Shown here: positions 1 through 8,395 of the stretch, in pieces
Position numbering within the stretch: position 1 is the first letter of the stretch
Layout: each line of letters starts with the position of its first letter
Source: an uncultured Clostridium sp.
Lineage (GTDB): Bacteria > Bacillota > Clostridia > Lachnospirales > Lachnospiraceae
Assembly: GCA_900547035.1 (NCBI GenBank)
Contig: URFM01000002.1
Coordinates: 62,001-126,000, forward strand
DNA: 64,000 nucleotides
Direction of reading: 5' to 3'
Position numbers and translations under genes: made by a program
The notes under the pieces: generated by a model
The model's database searches: none
What the model was told of the DNA's origin: nothing
The model's input: the letters and a program-made list of their open reading frames with translations, nothing else

Positions 1-140
1 GACGGTTAAAAGGGAAACAGGTGGAAAACCTGTGCGATCTCGTCACTGTAAGCAGGGAGCTCATGGCATTGATGTCACTGATGAATCATTGGGAAGGCAG
101 CCATGGACGGTGATCTGCGAGCCAGGAAACCTGCCGTCTG
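1..140 (+). promoter_or_regulatory. Cobalamin (B12) riboswitch aptamer
   Basis: The stretch carries the conserved landmarks of the AdoCbl aptamer in order: an AAAAGGGAA block at 8-16, a GGTGnAAAACC arm at 20-30, a CACTGTAAGC block near 44-53, a GGGAAGGC block near 90-97, and the B12 box GCCAGGAAACCTGCC at 120-134. The first bases GACGG can pair with CCGTC at 133-137 to close P1, so the aptamer is complete or nearly so at the window edge. It lies directly in front of a cobalt-chelatase and transporter operon and is followed by an intrinsic terminator, which suggests repression by transcription termination when cobalamin is plentiful. Confidence 0.93.
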
Positions 141-220
141 TTGGTACGGGGAGAATGAACGCTTCCAAATCACGAGGAATTGATTGTACTGTTGACCGCT
201 GAAAGTCTTTTCATCTGCAA

Positions 221-258
221 TCCTTTTACGCCTTCGTAAAGGGGTTTTTGTTTTTTCT
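221..258 (+). terminator. Riboswitch expression-platform terminator
   Basis: CCTTTTACG pairs with CGTAAAGG across a short CCTT loop and is followed by GGTTTTTGTTTTTT. It sits between the B12 aptamer and the first gene at 348, as expected for a transcriptional OFF switch. Confidence 0.8.
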
Positions 259-347
259 GTACCAGTCCGCAGAAATGCGGAAAAGCGGGCACCTAAAACG
301 TGGCCCTCAGAGGCCAAGGGTCAGAAAAACAGAAGGAGGATTAACAG

Positions 348-1409
348 ATGAAGAGAAGAAACGGGAGGAGAGTGCTGATGGCAGGCATTCTGTGCGCCGC
401 CTTTTTAGCAGGCTGTAATGGAGGGGAGCGGTCTCAGACAGAGGCAGCCCAGGAACAGGAAACGTCCTATGGACAGAAAACGACAGAGCAGCCCGGCACC
501 CAGGAGGCAGCCGTGGAGGAGGAGACGATGAATCAGGAAATGGTAAATGAGGAAGAGAATTACAATACCGGAGACGCCAGTCTGGACAATCCAAGAAACC
601 AGGATGGAATTGGTGAAACAGAGCTGTTGGTGGTCAGCTTCGGCACCAGCTATAATGACAACCGCAGATTGACTATCGGCGCCATTGAGGATAGTCTGGA
701 AAAAGTATTTCCGGAATACGGGGTACGCCGGGGCTTTACCAGTCAGATTATCATTGACCATATCAAAAACAGGGACGGAGAGGCGATCGACAATGTGGCC
801 CAGGCTCTGGAGCGGGCGGCGGATAATGGGGTGAAAACCCTGATTGTCCAGCCTACCCATCTAATGAACGGACTGGAATACCAGGATTTGGAAAATGAGG
901 TGGCTCAGTACAGTGACGCTTTCCAGCAGGTGGTGATTGGAGCGCCTCTTTTAACCAGCGAAGAGGACTATGAGAAAGTGATGGGGGCAGTGGTGGAAGC
1001 CACGGCGGAGTATGATGATGGGGAAACAGCTATTTGCCTCATGGGCCATGGAACGGAGGCGGAGTCCAACAGCGTTTATGAAAAGATGCAGGAGACCTTC
1101 CGGTCTGCTGGTTACGACAATTATTTTGTAGGAACCGTAGAGGCACACCCAGGTCTGGAGGATGTGCTGAAGGATGTTCAGGAAGGGGAGTACCGGAGAG
1201 TGGTGCTGCGCCCGCTGATGATTGTGGCCGGAGACCATGCCAACAACGATATGGCAGGGGATGAGGAGGGTTCTTGGAAGTTTGCCTTTGAGGCTGCCGG
1301 ATACCAGGTGGAGACAGTGGTAGAGGGCTTGGGACAGCTTCCGGCTATCCAGGAGCTGTTTGCCGACCATGTCCGGGCGGCAGCAGCGTCCCTTGAAAAT
1401 GAGCAGTAA
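348..1409 (+). CDS. cbiK: Exported CbiK-type sirohydrochlorin cobaltochelatase (lipoprotein)
   Basis: A 353-residue protein of the CbiK class II chelatase family, which inserts Co2+ (or Fe2+) into sirohydrochlorin. Residues 1-23 form a lipoprotein signal with lipobox FLAGC (Cys23). An acidic, Gln/Glu-rich linker follows to about residue 90, then the chelatase fold begins at LLVVSFGTS. Candidate metal ligands are visible as His171 (QPTH), His234 (MGHGT) and His267 (VEAHP). The usual CbiK of anaerobic B12 synthesis is cytoplasmic; this one appears anchored outside the membrane, as described for a periplasmic CbiK of Desulfovibrio. It is first in a B12-riboswitch operon and its stop overlaps the next start. 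Role in tetrapyrrole or metal handling during uptake is inference. Confidence 0.87.
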   Translation: MKRRNGRRVLMAGILCAAFLAGCNGGERSQTEAAQEQETSYGQKTTEQPGTQEAAVEEETMNQEMVNEEENYNTGDASLDNPRNQDGIGETELLVVSFGTSYNDNRRLTIGAIEDSLEKVFPEYGVRRGFTSQIIIDHIKNRDGEAIDNVAQALERAADNGVKTLIVQPTHLMNGLEYQDLENEVAQYSDAFQQVVIGAPLLTSEEDYEKVMGAVVEATAEYDDGETAICLMGHGTEAESNSVYEKMQETFRSAGYDNYFVGTVEAHPGLEDVLKDVQEGEYRRVVLRPLMIVAGDHANNDMAGDEEGSWKFAFEAAGYQVETVVEGLGQLPAIQELFADHVRAAAASLENEQ

Positions 1410-3345
1410 GGAAAACAGAAAGGCGGCAGATAAGATTGTGGTTTTAGCTGCCGCCTTTCTGCTTCTGACGATATTGCTGTGCGGGTGCGGAGGAAAAGAA
1501 ACGGAGAGGGACGGAAAGCTGCCTGGAGAGGAGACAACAGAGGCGGCCGGATCGGAATGTCATCTTCGGGATGGGGTTTATTCTATTCAGGCAGATTCCA
1601 GTTCCTCCATGTTCCGGGTGACACAGTGCAGCCTCCAGGTAGATGGGGGACAGATGAGGGCGGTGATGACTCTCGGAGGAACCGGCTATTTAAAGCTGTT
1701 TATGGGTACAGCTGAAGAGGCGGCGGCCGCCCCGGACGAGGAGTGCATCCCCTATCAAACGAACGATAAGGGGGAATATACTTATACAGTACCGGTGGAG
1801 GCCCTGGACGAGCCGGTTGCCTGCGCAGCCTACAGCCGCAGAAAGGAAACCTGGTATGACCGAACCCTGATATTCCGGTCCGACTCTCTGCCGCTGGAAG
1901 CCTTTGCGGAGGGAGCCATTGTCACAGCGAAAAGTTTGGAACTGACAGATGGGATTTACGAAGTGCAGGTAGAGTTAAAAGGCGGGTCCGGGCGGGCGTC
2001 CATTGATTCGCCTGCCAGGATGCGGATTCAGGATCAAAAGGCAGAGGCTGTAATCGCATGGGGAAGCGACAGCTACGATTATATGAAGGTGGACAGCGTT
2101 CGCTATGAAGCTCAGGTTGTGGAGGGACAGTCAGTCTTTACCATTCCGGTGGCCTGCTTTGACCGGGATTTGCCGGTGACAGCCAATACAATTGCTATGA
2201 GCGAGCCACATGAAATACAGTATAGCCTTAGATTTGATTCTGGTTCGATTCGCCCTGTGAAAGAGGAGGGGGAGGAAAACACAGGCGGAAACGGCCAGAG
2301 GATTTCCTGGTCCCAAATGCGGCCCAGCGTCTCCATGTCCCTGTCCTACGCCAGTCAATTTACGGTGGACCTGTATGAAGGCGGCTTTCGTCTACTTTCC
2401 ATTGGAGATGGCAGCCGCTATCTGGTTGTTCCACAAGGACAGGAAGTTCCGGAGGGACTGGATGAGGAGATTCAGGTGCTGCGTCAGCCCCTGGACCGAA
2501 TCTATCTGGTAGCGACCTCCGCCATGGATCTGTTTCGTTCTCTGGACAGCCTGGATCAGATTCGGCTGTCCGGAACCCGTACAGAGGGGTGGCATATCGT
2601 GGAGGCCCGTCAGGCCATGGAGGAGGGCAGGATTCTCTACGCAGGTAAGTACAATGCACCGGATTATGAGCTGATCTACGGAGAAGGCTGCGATTTGGCA
2701 GTGGAATCCACCATGATTTACCATTCTCCGGAAGTGAAGGAACGGCTGGAGGAGCTGGAGATTCCGGTATTGGTGGAGCGCTCCAGCTATGAAAGCCATC
2801 CTCTTGGCAGAATGGAATGGATGAAGCTTTACGGCGTTCTTCTGGGAAAAGAGGAGCTGGCCCAGGAGATTTTCGATAAAAATATGGAGCGGCTGGAAGA
2901 TGTGCTGAGCCAGCCGGCAACAGGAAAGACAGTGGCGTTTTTCTACATAAATTCCAACGGGTCGGTTAATGTGCGTAAAAGCGGGGACTATGTGGCGGAA
3001 ATGATTCGGATGGCAGGAGGAACTTATGTATTTCAGAACCTCGCGGAGGAAAACGCCCTGTCTACCATGAATATGCAGATGGAGGATTTCTATTTGGGCG
3101 CAAAGGATGCGGATGTTCTGATTTATAACAGTACCATTGACGGTCAGCTGGAGACAGTGGATGAGCTGTTGGCCAAGAGCGGTCTTCTGGCAGATTTTAA
3201 GGCAGTCCGGGAAGGAAATGTGTGGTGTACCAGGGAGAATTTGTTTCAGTCTGCCATGGGGTTAGGGGATATGATACTGGATATTCACGCAGTTCTCACA
3301 GACCATCAGCCGAGAAATCTGACCTATCTGTACCGGCTGAACTGA
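1399..3345 (+). CDS. Lipoprotein with two NEAT-like repeats and an ABC periplasmic-binding domain
   Basis: A 648-residue lipoprotein. I chose the ATG at 1399, which overlaps the cbiK stop by 11 bases and places a signal peptide with lipobox LCGC (Cys30) at the N-terminus; an in-frame ATG at 1360 would precede it unnaturally. Two repeats of about 115 residues follow, opening LRDGVYSIQ (about residue 54) and LTDGIYEVQ (about 183); their spacing and beta-rich pattern resemble NEAT haem-binding domains, the second with a SDSYDYMKVDSV segment. Residues from about 370 on form a class III (BtuF/FhuD-type) binding fold. The expected ligand is a tetrapyrrole or corrinoid, given the riboswitch and the permease and ATPase downstream; the exact ligand is unknown. 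Confidence 0.8.
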   Translation: MSSKENRKAADKIVVLAAAFLLLTILLCGCGGKETERDGKLPGEETTEAAGSECHLRDGVYSIQADSSSSMFRVTQCSLQVDGGQMRAVMTLGGTGYLKLFMGTAEEAAAAPDEECIPYQTNDKGEYTYTVPVEALDEPVACAAYSRRKETWYDRTLIFRSDSLPLEAFAEGAIVTAKSLELTDGIYEVQVELKGGSGRASIDSPARMRIQDQKAEAVIAWGSDSYDYMKVDSVRYEAQVVEGQSVFTIPVACFDRDLPVTANTIAMSEPHEIQYSLRFDSGSIRPVKEEGEENTGGNGQRISWSQMRPSVSMSLSYASQFTVDLYEGGFRLLSIGDGSRYLVVPQGQEVPEGLDEEIQVLRQPLDRIYLVATSAMDLFRSLDSLDQIRLSGTRTEGWHIVEARQAMEEGRILYAGKYNAPDYELIYGEGCDLAVESTMIYHSPEVKERLEELEIPVLVERSSYESHPLGRMEWMKLYGVLLGKEELAQEIFDKNMERLEDVLSQPATGKTVAFFYINSNGSVNVRKSGDYVAEMIRMAGGTYVFQNLAEENALSTMNMQMEDFYLGAKDADVLIYNSTIDGQLETVDELLAKSGLLADFKAVREGNVWCTRENLFQSAMGLGDMILDIHAVLTDHQPRNLTYLYRLN

Positions 3346-3379
3346 GAAATAATGCGATTTAATTTAGGAGGGAAAGGTT

Positions 3380-4396
3380 TTGAGATCACAGAAAATCCGG
3401 CGTATTGGCCTTTCGTTTTTGACACTTCTGATCCTGCTGATTTTGCTGGCAGCATGGAACCTGAATTCCGGAAGCCTGTCTCTCTCCTGGAGGGAGGTGG
3501 GATGGATTCTTCTGAATCCCGAATGGGAAAATGGAGCGATTATCTGGGAAATCCGTCTCCCCCGCCTGTTGGCCGCCGCCCTTTTGGGCGGCGCTCTTTC
3601 TGTTTCCGGTTTCCTTCTTCAGACTTTCTTTGATAATCCAATTGCCAGTCCCTTTGTACTGGGGGTTTCCTCAGGGGCCAGACTGGCGGTATCCGTACTG
3701 CTGGTGGGAGTTTTGGGCAAAGGAGGAATGATTACCTCATGGATGATGGTGGGATCAGCCTTTTTGGGCGCAATGGCGTCTATGGGGCTGGTGCTGCTGG
3801 TTTCCCGGCGGATTCGGCAAATGGCGGTGCTGGTGATCTGCGGCGTTATGATCGGGGATCTCTGCTCAGCTGCCACCAATATTGTCATCTCTTTTGCAGA
3901 CGATGCCAACATCGCCAATCTTCACAACTGGTCCCAGGGAAGCTTTTCCGGTATTTCCTGGGAGAATCTTCAGGTTATGGCACCTGTGGTGATGCTGGCG
4001 GCGGTCGGAGCCTTCTGCCTGGCAAAGCCTATGGGAGCCTACCAGCTGGGGGAGGTATATGCCCGGAACATGGGAGTTCATATTCGAAGTTTCCGATTTA
4101 TGCTGATTCTGCTCTCCGGCATCCTTTCTGCCGCTGTGGCGGCCTTCGCCGGACCAGTTTCTTTCGTAGGCATTGCGGTCCCTCATTTGATGAAAGGCCT
4201 CCTGGGTACTGCAAGACCATCGGTGATGATTCCGGCCTCCTTTCTGGGAGGAGGAGCCTTCTGCCTTTTCTGCGACCGCATTGCGAGAACTATTTTTGCC
4301 CCTGAGGAGCTGACCATCAGCACGGTGACGGCAGTATTCGGCGCGCCGGTAGTAATCTGGATGCTGCTAAAGCGGCGGCGGGGAGGAAAGGAGTGA
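3380..4396 (+). CDS. FecCD/BtuC-type ABC transporter permease
   Basis: A 338-residue polytopic membrane protein of the FecCD family, with about ten hydrophobic segments and the family signature ALLGGALSVSGFLLQTFFDNPIASPFVLG near residue 70-97. Translation should start at a TTG (3380), since GGAGGG lies seven bases upstream and no ATG or GTG in frame fits. The product pairs with the binding protein before it and the ATPase after it. FecCD permeases carry ferric siderophores, haem or cobalamin; the B12 riboswitch favours a corrinoid or cobalt-tetrapyrrole substrate here. The 3' end overlaps the ATPase start by four bases (GTGA), indicating translational coupling. Confidence 0.88.
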   Translation: MRSQKIRRIGLSFLTLLILLILLAAWNLNSGSLSLSWREVGWILLNPEWENGAIIWEIRLPRLLAAALLGGALSVSGFLLQTFFDNPIASPFVLGVSSGARLAVSVLLVGVLGKGGMITSWMMVGSAFLGAMASMGLVLLVSRRIRQMAVLVICGVMIGDLCSAATNIVISFADDANIANLHNWSQGSFSGISWENLQVMAPVVMLAAVGAFCLAKPMGAYQLGEVYARNMGVHIRSFRFMLILLSGILSAAVAAFAGPVSFVGIAVPHLMKGLLGTARPSVMIPASFLGGGAFCLFCDRIARTIFAPEELTISTVTAVFGAPVVIWMLLKRRRGGKE

Positions 4397-5496
4397 GGAG
4401 AAACATGAGGGAGTGGGCTCTTGCTGCAAAGGGAATGGAAGTAGGATATGATAAGAAGCCCTTCATTAAAAATATTGAAATTCGGGTAAGGCCGGGGGAA
4501 ATTCTTACCTTAATCGGTCCCAACGGTTCAGGAAAATCTACTATATTAAAAAGCCTTATTGGCCAGCTGGAGCTGCTGGGCGGTCGGGTTTATCTGGGGG
4601 AAAGGGATATGAAGGGAATGTCCCCAGGAGAGATCGCAAGAACCATGTCCATTCTTATGACTCAGCGGCCCAGCCCGGAGCTTATGACCTGCGGGGAAGT
4701 GGCGGAAACGGGACGGTATCCCTATACGGGCCGGCTGGGAATGCTGAGAGGTGAGGACCGGAGAAAGGTCTGCCAGGCCATGGAGATGGTTGGGGCAGAG
4801 AAGCTGTATGATTTTCCTTTTTTGCAGGCCAGCGATGGACAGAGGCAGAGGGTTTTGCTGGCCCGGGCAATCTGCCAGGATCCGGATGTAATTGTTATGG
4901 ACGAGCCAACGTCCTTTCTGGATATTAGGGGTAAGCTGGAATTTCTGGAACTTATTGTCAGTCTGGCCAGAGAGAAAAAAACGGCGGTGATTCTGTCCCT
5001 CCACGAACTGGATTTGGCTCAGAAGATTTCTGACCGGGTGCTGTGCATCCGGGACCGCCGTGTGGACCGGTACGGCACTCCGGAGGAGATTTTCCAAAAA
5101 GGTTATATGGAGCAGCTTTTCCGTCTCAAAAAAGGAAGCTACAATCCGGATTTCGGCAGCCTGGAGCTGGCGGGGATCCAGGGCCAGCCCTCTCTTTTTG
5201 TCATTGGGGGAAACGGAAGCGGGATTGAAACTTACCGCAGGCTTCGAAGACAGGCCATACCCTTTGCCGTGGGCATTCTGCAGGAAAATGATGTGGACTA
5301 TCCGGTGGCGTCGGCGCTGGCAGTTCGTGTGGTCAGTGATAAGGCTTACGAGCCTATGGGAGAGAAGGCTTATAAGGAGGCAAAGCGCCTGATGGAAAGC
5401 TGCGGACGGGTGGTTTGTTGTTTGAACGAATTTGGAACAGTAAATGAGATGAACCGCCGATTGGCGCAGCTGGCCAGAGAAAAAGGGTGGCTTTAG
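4393..5496 (+). CDS. FecE/BtuD-type ABC ATPase with extra C-terminal domain
   Basis: A 367-residue ATPase. Residues 1-240 are a normal ABC domain: Walker A GPNGSGKS (42-49), an altered signature ASDGQRQR instead of LSGGQRQR, Walker B VIVMDEPTS and the H-loop HELD. Family members usually end near residue 260. Here roughly 110 more residues follow, starting FVIGGNGSGIETYRRL, with a glycine-rich Rossmann-like look; I cannot assign its function. A GTG at 4393 overlaps the permease stop and has GGAGG six bases upstream; an ATG at 4405 is an alternative. Last gene of the B12-controlled operon. Confidence 0.86.
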   Translation: MRRNMREWALAAKGMEVGYDKKPFIKNIEIRVRPGEILTLIGPNGSGKSTILKSLIGQLELLGGRVYLGERDMKGMSPGEIARTMSILMTQRPSPELMTCGEVAETGRYPYTGRLGMLRGEDRRKVCQAMEMVGAEKLYDFPFLQASDGQRQRVLLARAICQDPDVIVMDEPTSFLDIRGKLEFLELIVSLAREKKTAVILSLHELDLAQKISDRVLCIRDRRVDRYGTPEEIFQKGYMEQLFRLKKGSYNPDFGSLELAGIQGQPSLFVIGGNGSGIETYRRLRRQAIPFAVGILQENDVDYPVASALAVRVVSDKAYEPMGEKAYKEAKRLMESCGRVVCCLNEFGTVNEMNRRLAQLAREKGWL

Positions 5497-5546
5497 CGGT
5501 TATGGCTCCCATGCAACAATTGTATAGTTTATTTCCGCATTTCCCA

Positions 5547-5575
5547 TTGATTTTACAAAATAATGCGCTTATAAT
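5547..5575 (+). promoter_or_regulatory. Sigma-A promoter of ilvE
   Basis: TTGATT (5547-5552) and TATAAT (5570-5575) are separated by 17 bases, 40 bases before the ilvE start. No T-box leader is present in this short region. Confidence 0.7.
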
Positions 5576-5614
5576 TGGGAGCAAAGTTATTCTTGGAGAA
5601 TGGAGGAAGAAACT

Positions 5615-6640
5615 ATGGAAAAGAAAAATTTGGACTGGGCCAACATAGGCTTTTCCTATATGGTAACGGACAAGCGGTATGTCGCGGACTATAAAGACGG
5701 CAAGTGGGGAGAGGGGCGCATGACAGAGGACGCCAATGTGGTGATCAACGAATGCGCCGGTATTCTTCAATATTGTCAGGAGGTTTTTGAAGGATTAAAG
5801 GCCTACACCACGGAGGACGGCAGCATTGTTACCTTCCGTCCGGATCTAAATGCGAAGCGGATGATGGATTCCGCCAGACGTCTGGAGATGCCGCCCTTCC
5901 CGGAGGAGCGTTTTCTGGAAGCGGTGGATGCAGTGGTTCGTGAGAACGCGGCATGGGTTCCGCCCTACGGCAGCGGCGCAACCTTTTACCTGAGACCCTA
6001 TATGTTTGCATCTGGCCCTGTAATCGGCGTTAAACCCTCTCAGGAATATCAGTTCCGTCTCTTCGGGACGCCGGTGGGCCCCTACTTTAAGGGCGGCGCA
6101 AAGCCGATCGCTATCTGTGTCAGTGATTTTGACCGGGCAGCCCCTCATGGCACAGGCCATGTAAAAGCAGGATTAAACTATGCAATGAGTCTCCACGCTT
6201 CCGTAACGGCTCACAGCGAGGGCTTTGACGAGAATATGTTCCTGGACCCCGCTACCAGAACCTATGTGGAGGAGACCGGCGGAGCAAATTTCCTCTTTGT
6301 AACTAAGGACGGCACTGTAGTTACCCCCAAGTCCAACTCCATTCTGCCTTCCATTACAAGGCGTTCTCTGGTTTACGTTGCGGAACATTACCTGGGACTG
6401 AAGGTGGAGGAACGTCCGGTGAAGCTGTCTGAGCTTGGAGACTTTGCAGAATGCGGGCTTTGCGGTACGGCGGCGGTGATTTCTCCGGTAGGCAAGGTGG
6501 TGGACCACGGAAAAGAAATCTGCTTCCCCAGCGGCATGGAGGAGATGGGACCGGTGACCAAGAAGCTGTATGACACCCTGACAGGAATTCAGATGGGAAC
6601 TGTTGAGGCTCCTGAGGGCTGGATCCGCAAAATCATGTAA
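5615..6640 (+). CDS. ilvE: Branched-chain amino acid aminotransferase
   Basis: A 341-residue fold-type IV PLP enzyme that interconverts leucine, isoleucine and valine with their 2-oxo acids. The PLP lysine lies in GHVKAGLNY (Lys184) and the phosphate-binding and substrate segments EVFEGLKAY, FYLRPY, EETGGANFLF and GTAAVISPVG are all present. The ATG at 5615 is preferred over one at 5600 because GGAGGAAG falls just upstream of it. It is a single-gene unit with its own promoter and a strong terminator. Full length and ordinary for the family. Confidence 0.95.
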   Translation: MEKKNLDWANIGFSYMVTDKRYVADYKDGKWGEGRMTEDANVVINECAGILQYCQEVFEGLKAYTTEDGSIVTFRPDLNAKRMMDSARRLEMPPFPEERFLEAVDAVVRENAAWVPPYGSGATFYLRPYMFASGPVIGVKPSQEYQFRLFGTPVGPYFKGGAKPIAICVSDFDRAAPHGTGHVKAGLNYAMSLHASVTAHSEGFDENMFLDPATRTYVEETGGANFLFVTKDGTVVTPKSNSILPSITRRSLVYVAEHYLGLKVEERPVKLSELGDFAECGLCGTAAVISPVGKVVDHGKEICFPSGMEEMGPVTKKLYDTLTGIQMGTVEAPEGWIRKIM

Positions 6641-6677
6641 GAGAAAAGGGCGCTGGGATGCCCAATGATAAAATTGA

Positions 6678-6728
6678 AAGGCTGTGTCCCTAAGACCGGA
6701 AAACCGGATTGAGGACACAGCCTTTTTG
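6678..6728 (+). terminator. Terminator after ilvE
   Basis: AAGGCTGTGTCC and GGACACAGCC pair around an inner GACCGGAAAACCGG hairpin-like segment, followed by TTTTT. It separates ilvE from the convergent glycosyltransferase gene and may stop transcripts from both sides. Confidence 0.85.
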
Positions 6729-6771
6729 AAGATTCGCGGCAGTTCGGACCGCCACGAACTGCTGTGATAGT

Positions 6772-8073
6772 TTAAACGGAAGTTGCCTTTTTTCCCGCTT
6801 GCTGACCGATAAAGCTTCCCTGGTCGGAACCGTGGTAGATCGGCTTCCATTCCACCCGCCGTACCAGAGCGCAGGCTGAAATGGGAATATAGGTAAACAT
6901 GAACAGCGGAAAAGTAAATGTATACAGCAGCTTCTTAGCAGTGCTCAGATGAATCTGCTTCCATTCGGAAACCATGGTAATGGCTCCATAAAGGAGAAGG
7001 CCAATATAAAAGGCGCCGATGGTTCGGAAAATGAATCCGGTGCTTTCCATCATTACCAGACGGGCAATGTAAGCCGGCTCTGTCATACAGGCAAACAGAA
7101 CTACCAGGTTTACCAGAATCGCTGATAAGGTAAACAGCATCCCGGGCGCTACGGTCATAAACATGTCGTAGCAGGAGAATCCTTTTCGGCTGGGGGAAAA
7201 GCAGCCTTTTATCAGAGACAGGCCATACTTGCAGTCCACCTGATAGAAGCCTTTGGACCAGCGCAGCCGCTGATCCCAGGACTGCTTAAAAGCGATGGGC
7301 TGTTCATCGTAGATAACTGCTTTGTCACAGTAGCCAATGGTCTGGCCTTTTAAGGCGCAGTTGACAGAAAACTCAATGTCCTCGGTCAGCAGGTGATAGG
7401 GCCATCCGCCATTTTCACGGATGGTCTTGGCGGATACCAGAAATCCGGTACCGGAGATGGCACAGCTTATGCCCAGCTTCATGCGGGGATAATTTAAGAA
7501 ACGAGCTTCCCGCAAAAACCACAGGCCGTAGCCGGCAGAAATCCAGTTGGCACCGAAATTTTTGGAATTTCGGTAGCTGGTGATAGCCGCGTATTTTCCG
7601 GTGTCAAATACCTTGTTCATTTCCCGGACAAAGTTGGGGTCAACGTAGTTGTCTGCGTCAAAGACGAAATATCCTTCGTAGTCGTCACGTCCTTCGCTGC
7701 TCAGTCTGGAAAAGAGATAATCCATTGCGTATCCTTTTCCTACCAGCGTCTTGTTGAAACGGCGGTAAACATAGGCGCCGGCCATTTCCGCTACCCGGGC
7801 GGTGTTATCGGTGCAGTTGTCCGCGATTACATAGATATCCAAAAGCTTACTTGGATAGTTCTGCTCTTTCAAGCTTTGGATCAGGCCGCCGATGACATTA
7901 GCCTCATTGCGGGCGGAAATAATCACGGCATAGCGGTGGAGCCTGTGCTCCGCTGACTGCTGTTTCCGATGCTTTTCTATCAGACCGATCATCAGGTAAC
8001 CGATCTGATAGAGGTAGAAAAGGGTCAGCAGTATGGCAATGGCAGTGTTAAAAGATTTTGTCAGTTCAATCAT
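6772..8073 (-). CDS. Membrane glycosyltransferase, family GT2
   Basis: A 433-residue processive-type glycosyltransferase of the cellulose/hyaluronan-synthase-like GT2 group. One N-terminal membrane segment (residues 8-30) is followed by the cytosolic GT-A domain with SARNEA, the DAD metal site in FVFDADNY, the ED catalytic pair in LLTEDIEF and the QRLRW motif, then three or four C-terminal membrane segments. These enzymes polymerise or transfer UDP-sugars to exopolysaccharide or membrane acceptors; the sugar cannot be read from sequence. It is transcribed alone with its own promoter at 8128-8157, and no accessory polysaccharide genes adjoin it. Confidence 0.87.
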   Translation of the reverse strand: MIELTKSFNTAIAILLTLFYLYQIGYLMIGLIEKHRKQQSAEHRLHRYAVIISARNEANVIGGLIQSLKEQNYPSKLLDIYVIADNCTDNTARVAEMAGAYVYRRFNKTLVGKGYAMDYLFSRLSSEGRDDYEGYFVFDADNYVDPNFVREMNKVFDTGKYAAITSYRNSKNFGANWISAGYGLWFLREARFLNYPRMKLGISCAISGTGFLVSAKTIRENGGWPYHLLTEDIEFSVNCALKGQTIGYCDKAVIYDEQPIAFKQSWDQRLRWSKGFYQVDCKYGLSLIKGCFSPSRKGFSCYDMFMTVAPGMLFTLSAILVNLVVLFACMTEPAYIARLVMMESTGFIFRTIGAFYIGLLLYGAITMVSEWKQIHLSTAKKLLYTFTFPLFMFTYIPISACALVRRVEWKPIYHGSDQGSFIGQQAGKKATSV

Positions 8074-8127
8074 ACTTCAGGTCCTCTCCCTAAAATCAGT
8101 GTTTCTTTTTTGAAAAATCAAAGTAAA

Positions 8128-8157
8128 ATTATATGCAAATGACACACTACCATACAA
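8128..8157 (-). promoter_or_regulatory. Promoter of the GT2 gene
   Basis: On the minus strand TTGTAT (8157-8152) and a perfect TATAAT (8133-8128) are 18 bases apart, about 55 bases before the gene start. The rest of the 8074-8395 gap is AT-rich, holds this promoter and the one at 8303, and shows nothing else I can name. Confidence 0.65.
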
Positions 8158-8302
8158 TAAAAATATTACAAGACCTTTTCCAAAAAATTAATAAAATATT
8201 AACAAATTCTACTGCTTTTTGAAGAGAATCCGGAGAGGGCGCCTGATGTTTGAGGTGTTATGCCTCCAAAAAATGGGAGTTACTTAAAAGAAAAAAATTC
8301 TC

Positions 8303-8331
8303 TTGAAAAAATCACCTAAACTGTATAAACT
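8303..8331 (+). promoter_or_regulatory. Promoter of the LRR-protein gene
   Basis: TTGAAA (8303-8308) and TAAACT (8326-8331) with a 17-base spacer, 65 bases before the start at 8396. Confidence 0.55.
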
Positions 8332-8395
8332 ATCTAATGTGTAAAACATTTATTTCGAAAATGGAATGCCGGCAGGATACAATGAGGATACAAGA

